A stretch of DNA of 6,654 nucleotides, taken from the NCBI GenBank assembly GCA_964427655.1, contig CAYRWE010000284.1, positions 1 through 6,654 on the forward strand. The letters are read 5' to 3'. Both the position numbers and the translations under genes were made by a program. This DNA is from CAVQNQ01 sp964427655. GTDB lineage: Bacteria > Acidobacteriota > Terriglobia > Bryobacterales > Bryobacteraceae. The first letter of the stretch is position 1; each line of letters starts with the position of its first letter. This document shows positions 1 through 6,348 of this stretch, one piece after another. The notes under the pieces are model-generated. The model had not been told where the DNA came from. It worked only from the letters and a program-made list of their open reading frames with translations, and ran no database searches.

Positions 1-2
1 TG

Positions 3-1013
3 ACCCTGGTCTACAACTTCTTCGAGCTCATGGGCGACATGGTCCGCAACAAGATCCCGCTCATGAAGATGTTCACGTACCTGTTCTTCCTCACCCCGCA
101 GCTCATTTATTCCACGCTGCCCATCAGCATCCTGGTAGGCGTGCTGGTGAATTTCGGAATTCTCAGCAAGAACAACGAGATCGCCGCGTTCAAGGCCTGC
201 GGAGTGAGCCTGTTCCGCTTGGCCCTGCCCATTCTGATCGGCAGCACGCTCTTCTCGACGGGCCTGTTCGCCTTCGATTTCTATTACGTGCCGGGCGCCA
301 ATCTCAAGCAGGACGCCCTGCGCGACGAGATCAAGGGGCGGCCCAAGCAGACGTATCTGCGGCCCGATCGTAAGTGGATCATGGGCTATAACTCGCGGAT
401 CTTCAATTATCTTTATTTCGATCCGTCCGAGAAGGTCATGCTGCACGTCAACGTCTTCGAGCTGGAACCTTCGACCTTCCGCCTGAAGCACCAGATCCTG
501 GCCGAGCGGGCCCACTGGAGCCCGCTGCTGAAGACGTGGATTTTCGAGAACGGCTGGAGCAGCGATTTCCAGGGTGCGCGGCGGCTTTCCTACACGCCGT
601 TCCAGGCCACCACGTTTCCGGAACTCACCGAAACGCCCGATTACTTCCTCAAGGAAGCCGTGCAGGACAAGCAGATGAACTTCCTGCAACTGGACAGCTA
701 TATTAACGACCTGCGCCAGAGCGGCTTCGATACGGTCAAGCTGCAAGTGCAGTTCTACCGCAAGTTTTCGGTGCCGCTCTTCGCCCTGATCATGGCCGCC
801 ATCGCGGTGCCCTTCGGCTTCCTGGTGGGCAACCGGGGCGCCATGACGGGCATCGGCGTGAGCATCGCCATCGCCATGGGCTACTGGGGCATCGGCACGC
901 TGTTCGAGAAGATCGGGGATGTGAATCTGCTGCCGCCCTCGGTGGCCGCCTGGTCGCCGGATCTGGTCTTCGCGCTCACGGGGATGTATCTGCTGCTGCG
1001 GATGCGGAGCTGA
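3..1013 (+). CDS. lptG: LptF/LptG-family permease, probably LptG (5' end missing)
   Basis: Inner-membrane subunit of the LptB2FG ABC exporter, which extracts lipopolysaccharide from the inner membrane and passes it to the periplasmic Lpt bridge. The frame is open to the window edge, so the start and almost all of TM1 lie upstream; 336 residues remain of a family length near 360. Visible are a short N-terminal segment ending FFEL, TM2 (about residues 27-50), the cytoplasmic stretch LSKNNEIAAFKACGVS that matches the family signature before TM3, and TM3 (about 70-92). A periplasmic jellyroll-type domain follows (about 93-250), then TM4-6 (about 255-333) with PLFALIMAAIAVPFGF and LPPSVAAWSPDLVF. 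The stretch LDSYINDLRQSGFD before TM4 resembles LptG more than LptF, so I prefer LptG, but the two paralogues are hard to separate. The family is certain; the paralogue is about 70% sure. It converges on the minus-strand permease gene with 19 bp between stops. Confidence 0.93.
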   Translation, partial: TLVYNFFELMGDMVRNKIPLMKMFTYLFFLTPQLIYSTLPISILVGVLVNFGILSKNNEIAAFKACGVSLFRLALPILIGSTLFSTGLFAFDFYYVPGANLKQDALRDEIKGRPKQTYLRPDRKWIMGYNSRIFNYLYFDPSEKVMLHVNVFELEPSTFRLKHQILAERAHWSPLLKTWIFENGWSSDFQGARRLSYTPFQATTFPELTETPDYFLKEAVQDKQMNFLQLDSYINDLRQSGFDTVKLQVQFYRKFSVPLFALIMAAIAVPFGFLVGNRGAMTGIGVSIAIAMGYWGIGTLFEKIGDVNLLPPSVAAWSPDLVFALTGMYLLLRMRS

Positions 1014-1032
1014 GCGGCGACGCGCGGCGCCG

Positions 1033-2415
1033 TCATTGACCGCCCGCGGCCGCGATCCTACCCGCGTGCCTGTTGTACAGTAAGCGGGCCGAGCCGATCA
1101 TAGCCGCGGTTCCCAGTGCCAGCTTGAATTCGAACAAGCCGACGTGCGCGACTTCCGCGGTCGGCACCGCCGAGCAGACCACCGCCAGAAGCGTGATGGC
1201 CAAACCCGAAATTGAGCTGAGCCGGCGGCCGGCTTTCCACGCGCTCGCGAACATGTAGACGAAGGGGAGAAAACCGCCGATCAAGGTCAGCGAGACCAGC
1301 TCCTGATAGGCCGCGCGCATGCTATCGCCGAGCTGCATCGCCACCAGCAGAAACGAGGAGACCGCGCCGAACGCCAGAATCGAGACATGCGGCGTGTGCC
1401 AGCGTGGGTGGACGCGGGCGAAGGCCGCCGGCAGAAGCTGGTCCACTCCCGCGGCGAAGGGCAGGCGCGAGACCGCCGTGCCGATCCCGCCGATCTGGCC
1501 CAGGGCGCTGGCCATCACCAGCGCGGCAATCAGCGGGGCCAGCCAGGAGATCCCCAGAAGCGTGCCGGCCGCGCCGCCGGCCTGCGCGAAGCCGTTCATC
1601 TCGCTGATGCCGCCGGGTGGCAGAATCACCAGCATGGAAATGGTCGCGACGGAATAGAAGAGCACCGCGGTGGCCGAGGCGATCCACCCGGCGCGCGGCA
1701 GCGTGCGCTCGGGATCGTGAATCTCGGCGCCCATCAAGCTAGCCAGCTCGAGGCCGGTCATGGCGTAAGCAATAGCCGCCCAGAAGCTCAGGGTCCGCCA
1801 ATCCCAGTGGGGAATCACGTCGAGCGCCGTGGCCGGCCCGCGCTGCCCCCATACCTCGAAAGCCACTACGGCCAGCAGGATCACCAGAAGCCATGCCGCG
1901 ATGGCGCCGAACGATTGCGTCCACTTTCCGATCTTCAGCCCCACCAGGTTGGTTCCCAGCGCGATCCAGATGGCCGCCAGGGTCACCGCCAGTAGAGCGG
2001 CCCGGCTGTCGGCCAGCCCGGCCCACGCGGGGCCCAGGGCCTGGAAACCCGCGCTCATATAGAAGAGAGCGGCGCCGGGCAGCCAGAACGTCAGGCCCGT
2101 CCAGTAGATCCAGAAGCAGAGGAACGCGTGCCAGGGGCCGAATTCGTGCCGCGTCCAGACGTAGAAGCCGCCCGCCACTCCCTTGTACTTCACGGTGAGC
2201 GCCGCCACGGTCACGGCCAGCGGGACGGCGAAGAACAGCGCCGCCAGAACCCACAGCAGCACGGCGCCCGGCCCGGTATGCGCGGCCGCCGGGATCCAGC
2301 GCGTGCCTACGATGCAGATAACGGCGAACAGGCTGAGATCGCGCAACCCCAGCTCGCGGCGCAGTCCCGATGAGGAAGTTTCACTTTCCACCCCGGCTGC
2401 CCTTGCAAGCCGCAT
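1033..2415 (-). CDS. APC-superfamily amino acid/amine permease
   Basis: Inner-membrane secondary transporter of about 12 TM helices. It belongs to the amino acid-polyamine-organocation (APC) superfamily; the substrate cannot be read from sequence. Supporting features are a TM1/TM2 block with GTRWIP (37-42) and GPGAVLLW (48-55), the loop YKGVAGGFYVWTRHEFGP (77-94) typical after TM2, and TM6 with YAMTGLELASLMGAEIHDPERTLPRA (217-242). That last block matches the superfamily pattern F-x-G-x-E...E-x-x-(N/D)-P-x-R-x-x-P-x-A. The usual TM1 substrate-carboxylate motif G-S/T-G is here G-T-R-W, which is unusual. An in-frame TAG at 2440-2442 makes ATG 2415 the first ATG. A GTG at 2391 (codon 9) is a credible alternative, because AAGGG lies 8 bases before it while ATG 2415 has no clear ribosome site. 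It is the second gene of a minus-strand unit, 37 bp after the synthase-like gene, so co-transcription is likely. Confidence 0.9.
   Translation of the reverse strand: MRLARAAGVESETSSSGLRRELGLRDLSLFAVICIVGTRWIPAAAHTGPGAVLLWVLAALFFAVPLAVTVAALTVKYKGVAGGFYVWTRHEFGPWHAFLCFWIYWTGLTFWLPGAALFYMSAGFQALGPAWAGLADSRAALLAVTLAAIWIALGTNLVGLKIGKWTQSFGAIAAWLLVILLAVVAFEVWGQRGPATALDVIPHWDWRTLSFWAAIAYAMTGLELASLMGAEIHDPERTLPRAGWIASATAVLFYSVATISMLVILPPGGISEMNGFAQAGGAAGTLLGISWLAPLIAALVMASALGQIGGIGTAVSRLPFAAGVDQLLPAAFARVHPRWHTPHVSILAFGAVSSFLLVAMQLGDSMRAAYQELVSLTLIGGFLPFVYMFASAWKAGRRLSSISGLAITLLAVVCSAVPTAEVAHVGLFEFKLALGTAAMIGSARLLYNRHAGRIAAAGGQ
2392..2404 (-). promoter_or_regulatory. Possible ribosome binding site for an alternative GTG start of the APC permease
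   Basis: Read on the minus strand, AAGGG (2404-2400) is followed by 8 bases and then GTG at 2391-2389. This would remove eight residues (MRLARAAG) that precede the conserved part and lie outside any membrane helix. The annotated ATG at 2415 has only a weak purine stretch upstream. The sequence alone does not decide between the two starts. Confidence 0.35.
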
Positions 2416-2452
2416 ACCGTCCGGGTCTCGGATGTCGCGCTATTGCGGCGCG

Positions 2453-4891
2453 CTACTGCAACGACAGCGCGTTCATCACCGAGCGGACCTGCTCCGGCGA
2501 GCCAGTGAAAAGGTTGGCGGGCGGCCGCCGGTAGCTCATCATTTCGCGATAGAGAATGTCCTCCATGCTGGAATTGATGCCCCATCCGGCCAGGTATTCG
2601 AGGCGCAGATCGCGGTCGCGATTGATGTCGGCGCCCCTGTACCACGGCTCCAGGTCCGATTTCTGTCCCAAAAAAGTGGAAAACAGGTCCACCGCCGAGT
2701 TCACGCCGATCTCACGCATCGAAGTGGCCACCGGCGCATAATCCGGCCGTTCGAGACGCTGCTCGACCTGGTCCACATCGATCTTCAGGGGTTCCGCCGG
2801 CCCCAGGAAGACCATGTCATAGCCCTGGCCGTTGACCGTGTTGGCCCAGACCGTCCCATAGGGGAAAACGTCCATGAAAGTGGCCACCTCGCTCTTCACG
2901 GTTCGCTCGTCGCTTTCGTAAAGCGGCACGTAGAGCGAGAACCAGCCGCCCGCGTTGAGGTGGGCTTTGACGGCCTCGAAGTACTCTTTGGAATACAGGG
3001 CTGCGGTGCCCTTGACGAAGACATCCAGGGGATCGGAGGCGATCACGTCGAATCTATCGCGCGTGGTCATCAGGTAGTGGCGCGCGTCGTCGAACACGAT
3101 GTGCGTGCGCGGATTGTGCAGCACGTCGTAATCCGCTTTGGCGAAGTAGCGCGTCGAAGTGGGCGGCACCACCGGCTCAATCTCGCACACGGTGATACGC
3201 TCGATGCCGGGATAGCGCGTGAAGGTGCCGGCCGAGACGCCCGCGCCGAAACCGATGCCCAGCACCGAACGCGGATTGGGATGCAGGATGGCGGGCAGGT
3301 GCCCCACCATGCGCTGCAAGCGCATGTCGTACGGTTCGGTGGTGGCTTCCACGTGGCCGTTGACATCCACCTCGTAGGCGCCGTCGCTCCATTGCGTGAT
3401 GGCCACCGAGGAGTTGCGCCCCTCGATGGTAAAGAGGACCTTGGATTTCCCGCCGTACATCGGCATGCGGCGGCCATAGGCGATCAGTTCGCCGGGGATG
3501 GGATGGATGCGCCAAGCCAGCAGGCCCGCCACCACCAGCGCGGCCGCCAGCGCCGCCGCCCCCACCCGCGAGCGCGAGATGTGCACGCGCGGCGCCAGCA
3601 CCACCAGCGCTCCTATCGCCGAAAACGCCACCAGAACGCGCTCGGATTGCCGCGTGCCAATCCACGGCACCAGCGCCAGGCTGATGGCCAGCGCCCCCAG
3701 GATGGCTCCGAAGGTGTTGGCCGCATAGATGCCGCCCACCAGGCGCGCGGGGTCGCGGCCTTCCGAGTTCACCGCGGCCAGGGCCAAAGGAAAACTCGCG
3801 CCCCACAGGATCGCCGCGGGCAGGATGGTCCACAGGCAGCGCATCAGGTCGATCTGGAACGTGAACCAGGGGCTGGTGGCCAGAAACGGATTGATGGGCC
3901 AGTAGGGCAGCGATTCGGCAATCATCACGGAAGCCCAGGTAATCCCGGCGGTGAGCAGAATCTGGCACCATCCCAGCGCCAGGCGTGCGCCCGAGGGCCC
4001 CACCAGGCGCGCCAGCCACGCTCCCACGGCACTGCCCAGAGCCAAGCCGATCAGGAAGACCGCCAGAATGATGGAGAACACATAGACCGTGGCGCCCAGC
4101 AGCATGCCCAGCAGACGCGTCCAGATGACTTCCGCGCCCAGCGCGCCGGCGCCCGATAGCCCAATCGCCACGTAGACCGTCCAGGCGCTCGCGGAAACAG
4201 GCGCACTTTCGGCCGGCTCTTCCCCGCCCCCGCCCAGGCTGGTCCGGACGGGCGTGCGCGCCGCGAGCGCCAGGCTGACCAGCGCCACCGCCACATTGAT
4301 GGCCGCGGCCGCATAAGTGGCCATGGCGGTATCGTAAATCCGCAGCAAATAAAAGCCCGCCAACAGGCAGCCGAAGACCGCGCCCACGGTGTTGCCGCCA
4401 TAGAGCAGCCCCCACCAGGAGACGCCCCGCGGAGACGCCTTGATCCAGCGGGCGAGGGCCGGCAGCGACGCTCCCATCAGAATGGTCGGCGGCAGCAGGC
4501 AGATGGCGCACACGAGGCCGCGCAGCAGCATCCCCGCCAGACCGTATCCGGCCGCCGCCCAATAGACGCGGTCGATCAGCGGCAGGCCGAAAAGCACCAG
4601 GATGGCGCAGGCGGCGATGCCCAACTCCAGCCAGGCGTAGATCCGCAGCGGATGCTGCCGCGAGCGCAGGCGCGGCAGAGCGAGGCTTCCCAGGCACAGT
4701 CCGCTCATGAAGGTAGCCAGCAGAATGCCCAGCGAGACGGCCGTCGAGCCGATAGCCAGTTGCAGAAGCTGATACCACACGATCTCGTAGATCAGAGCGG
4801 AGCAGCCGCTGGCCGCAAACAGTGCCAGAAGCAGCGGGAGGAAGCGCGCGGCATCGAATTCCGGAGTCCGCGGGGAAGGGGGCACGGGCAT
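2453..4891 (-). CDS. Membrane protein fused to a spermidine-synthase-like domain
   Basis: An 812-residue fusion. Residues 17-210 and 237-430 are two copies of a hydrophobic multi-TM unit, joined by a Gly/Glu/Pro/Ser-rich linker (212-236) with further helices after the second copy. Residues about 490-690 form a Rossmann-type domain like spermidine synthase: NG at 511-512, GHLP at 530-533, nucleotide loop G545-I-G-F-G-A-G551, CEIE at 569-572 (E570 in the ribose-binding position), FDDAR at 600-604, and D620-P-L-D623 at the catalytic-Asp loop. The C-terminal tail (about 690-812) holds the NRDRDLRLEY block common in membrane-fused relatives. True spermidine synthases move an aminopropyl group from decarboxylated AdoMet to putrescine. 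Here several amine-binding acidic residues are absent, so the reaction is uncertain. An in-frame TGA at 4900-4898 leaves ATG 4891 as the first start; no Shine-Dalgarno is visible. It heads a unit with the APC permease. Confidence 0.9.
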   Translation of the reverse strand: MPVPPSPRTPEFDAARFLPLLLALFAASGCSALIYEIVWYQLLQLAIGSTAVSLGILLATFMSGLCLGSLALPRLRSRQHPLRIYAWLELGIAACAILVLFGLPLIDRVYWAAAGYGLAGMLLRGLVCAICLLPPTILMGASLPALARWIKASPRGVSWWGLLYGGNTVGAVFGCLLAGFYLLRIYDTAMATYAAAAINVAVALVSLALAARTPVRTSLGGGGEEPAESAPVSASAWTVYVAIGLSGAGALGAEVIWTRLLGMLLGATVYVFSIILAVFLIGLALGSAVGAWLARLVGPSGARLALGWCQILLTAGITWASVMIAESLPYWPINPFLATSPWFTFQIDLMRCLWTILPAAILWGASFPLALAAVNSEGRDPARLVGGIYAANTFGAILGALAISLALVPWIGTRQSERVLVAFSAIGALVVLAPRVHISRSRVGAAALAAALVVAGLLAWRIHPIPGELIAYGRRMPMYGGKSKVLFTIEGRNSSVAITQWSDGAYEVDVNGHVEATTEPYDMRLQRMVGHLPAILHPNPRSVLGIGFGAGVSAGTFTRYPGIERITVCEIEPVVPPTSTRYFAKADYDVLHNPRTHIVFDDARHYLMTTRDRFDVIASDPLDVFVKGTAALYSKEYFEAVKAHLNAGGWFSLYVPLYESDERTVKSEVATFMDVFPYGTVWANTVNGQGYDMVFLGPAEPLKIDVDQVEQRLERPDYAPVATSMREIGVNSAVDLFSTFLGQKSDLEPWYRGADINRDRDLRLEYLAGWGINSSMEDILYREMMSYRRPPANLFTGSPEQVRSVMNALSLQ

Positions 4892-4902
4892 GGCGAATCA
4901 CA

Positions 4903-4908
4903 ATCATA
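4903..4908 (-). promoter_or_regulatory. Candidate -10 element for the synthase-like/permease unit
   Basis: Minus-strand TATGAT is one base from the TATAAT consensus and stands out in GC-rich surroundings. It ends 11 bases before ATG 4891, so transcription would begin about 5 bases before the start codon and give a nearly leaderless message. That fits the absence of a Shine-Dalgarno there. The matching -35 position (about 4926-4931, GACCGG on the minus strand) is poor, which keeps confidence low. Confidence 0.25.
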
Positions 4909-4912
4909 TCGG

Positions 4913-4950
4913 AACGCGCGCCATCCCGGTCTCATCGGCGGGCGCGCATT
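4913..4950. repeat. Imperfect inverted repeat, possible operator
   Basis: GCGCGCC at 4916-4922 is the reverse complement of GGCGCGC at 4941-4947. After one mismatch the AA at 4913-4914 pairs with TT at 4949-4950. The spacer is 18 bases and the arms are 25 bases centre to centre. The position in a divergent promoter region suits a dimeric regulator, but arms made of G and C in a GC-rich genome arise easily by chance. Confidence 0.3.
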
Positions 4951-4968
4951 GCGGTTCAATAGAGTTCG

Positions 4969-6339
4969 ATGAGATCTTCCGGCCCGCCCACCCCCTCGAT
5001 CCTGATCGCCGACGATCAACCCGACGTGCTGGAGGCTCTCCGCTTCCTGATCAAAGGCGAAGGTTACCAGTCGGAAGCCTCGAGCTCGCCCGCCGCGGTG
5101 CTGGAGGCTTTGGAATCGCGCGATTTCGACGCCGTCCTGATGGATTTGAATTATACCCGCGACACTACCTCGGGAGCCGAGGGCCTGGATCTGCTGAACC
5201 GCATCCAGAGCCTGGACGCCAACCTGCCGGTGATCGTGATGACCGCCTGGGGATCGGTGGAGCTGGCAGTCGAAGCCATGCGGCGGGGGGCCCGCGATTT
5301 CATCCAGAAGCCCTGGGATAATGCGCGGCTGTCGGCGATTCTGAAGACCCAGATCGAGCTCGGGCGCGCGCTGCGCGCGGGGCAGCGGCTGGAGGCCGAA
5401 AACCGGGTCCTGCGCGCGGAGCGCTTTCCGCAGGTCGTGGCCCGCTCGGCGGCCATGCGGCCGGTGCTGGACACCATCTCGCGCGTGGGGCCGTCGGACG
5501 CCAACGTGCTTATCACCGGCGAGAACGGTACGGGCAAGGGGCTGGTGGCGCTGACGCTGCATTCGGTCTCTCTGCGCGCCACGCATCTGCTGGTGACGGT
5601 GAATACGGGCGGACTGGCGGAGGGCGTATTCGAAAGCGAGCTGTTCGGCCACGTCAAGGGCGCCTTCACGGACGCCAAGAGCGACCGCGTGGGCCGCTTC
5701 GAGATGGCCGATGGCGGCACGCTGTTTCTGGACGAGATCGGCAACCTCTCGCAGGGCTTGCAGGCCAAGCTGCTGCGCACCATCGAGAGCGGCGAGTTCG
5801 AGCGCGTGGGGTCGTCGCGGACGCGCCGCGTGGATGTGCGCGTCTTCTCGGCCACTAACGCCGACCTGAGTGCTCAGGTGGCCGAGGGGCGCTTCCGCCA
5901 GGACCTGCTCTTCCGCCTCAACACCATCGAGATCCACCTGCCGCCCCTGCGCGACCGCCGCGAAGACATTCCCGTGCTCGCCAACCATTTCCTCGCGCAG
6001 CACGCCGCCCACTATCGCAAGCCCATCGCGGCTTTCGACGAAAGCGCCGTCAAGGCCCTGCTGGCGCATTCCTGGCCGGGCAACGTGCGCGAGCTCGATC
6101 ACGCCGTGGAGCGCGCCGTGCTGATGGCGCAGAGCGAGACCGTGCGGGCCGGGGACCTGGCGCTGCACGCGGCGCGCGAAGGCCCGCCGCGCCTGGAGGA
6201 GATGAGCCTGGAGGATGTCGAGGCTCTGCTCATCAAGAAGGCTCTGGCGCGGTTTAATGGAAACGTGAGCCATGCCGCCGGCGCGCTGGGCCTGAGCCGC
6301 AGCGCGCTCTACCGCCGGCTGCAACGCTACGGATTGTGA
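4969..6339 (+). CDS. NtrC-family response regulator (receiver, AAA+, Fis-type HTH) with variant GAFTDA loop
   Basis: A 456-residue two-component response regulator. The receiver (10-125) has the acidic pair D15-D16, phospho-acceptor D59, T92 and K114. A six-residue insertion follows D59 (NYTRDTTSG region, 61-69) before the usual Gly. The AAA+ domain (about 155-375) has Walker A G184-E-N-G-T-G-K190-G191, GAFTDA at 231-236 where sigma-54 activators usually have GAFTGA, Walker B GGTLFLDEI (249-257), the arginine-rich FRQDLLFRLN (309-318), PPLRDRREDIP (325-335) and WPGNVREL (369-376). The C-terminal Fis-type helix-turn-helix (413-456) ends SRSALYRRLQRYGL. Both ends are intact and length is normal. 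An in-frame TAG at 4960-4962 makes ATG 4969 the first start; only a weak AGAG precedes it. It is probably phosphorylated by the kinase nine bases downstream. Targets are unknown; the divergent unit is a candidate. Whether it still uses sigma-54 is open. Confidence 0.95.
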   Translation: MRSSGPPTPSILIADDQPDVLEALRFLIKGEGYQSEASSSPAAVLEALESRDFDAVLMDLNYTRDTTSGAEGLDLLNRIQSLDANLPVIVMTAWGSVELAVEAMRRGARDFIQKPWDNARLSAILKTQIELGRALRAGQRLEAENRVLRAERFPQVVARSAAMRPVLDTISRVGPSDANVLITGENGTGKGLVALTLHSVSLRATHLLVTVNTGGLAEGVFESELFGHVKGAFTDAKSDRVGRFEMADGGTLFLDEIGNLSQGLQAKLLRTIESGEFERVGSSRTRRVDVRVFSATNADLSAQVAEGRFRQDLLFRLNTIEIHLPPLRDRREDIPVLANHFLAQHAAHYRKPIAAFDESAVKALLAHSWPGNVRELDHAVERAVLMAQSETVRAGDLALHAAREGPPRLEEMSLEDVEALLIKKALARFNGNVSHAAGALGLSRSALYRRLQRYGL

Positions 6340-6344
6340 AGGAG
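6339..6344 (+). promoter_or_regulatory. Shine-Dalgarno for the histidine kinase
   Basis: AAGGAG overlaps the last base of the regulator's TGA stop and lies 4 bases before ATG 6349. It is the clearest ribosome site in the window. It fixes the kinase start and indicates translation from the same message as the regulator. Confidence 0.75.
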
Positions 6345-6348
6345 CGCG

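Larger units (their letters stand above)
4892..4968. promoter_or_regulatory. Divergent intergenic region between the synthase-like gene and the NtrC-family regulator
   Basis: These 77 bases must hold the 5' signals of both the minus-strand unit and the plus-strand two-component genes, since neither has another gene directly upstream. By eye I found no sigma-54 promoter (TGGCAC-N5-TTGC) on either strand and no good sigma-70 -35 box. What is visible is TATGAT on the minus strand near the synthase-like start and an imperfect inverted repeat; both are listed separately. Confidence 0.6.

Noticed and set aside
1011..1040. Possible bidirectional terminator between lptG and the APC permease gene
   Set aside because: Only a 4-bp GACG/CGTC stem was found near 1019-1034, with no T-tract on either strand. 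This is not enough to call a terminator.
2416..2452. Separate promoter for the APC permease
   Set aside because: The 37-bp gap shows no convincing -35/-10 pair; co-transcription with the upstream gene is simpler.
3955..3985. TGGCAC matches resembling a sigma-54 -24 element
   Set aside because: The match lies inside the synthase-like coding region and lacks a TTGC element at -12. A similar minus-strand match near 3660 also lacks it.
2183..4159. Long plus-strand open frame (658 codons) opposite the synthase-like and permease genes
   Set aside because: Its translation is rich in Arg, His, Gln and Gly with no recognisable domain, and it lies antisense to two genes with clear family motifs. Long antisense frames are common opposite GC-rich genes.
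3177..4907. Second minus-strand frame inside the synthase-like gene, with an ATG at 4907
   Set aside because: A shifted frame over the same DNA, giving a Gly/Arg/Ala-rich product without motifs. The overlapping 812-residue frame carries all the recognisable membrane and nucleotide-binding motifs.
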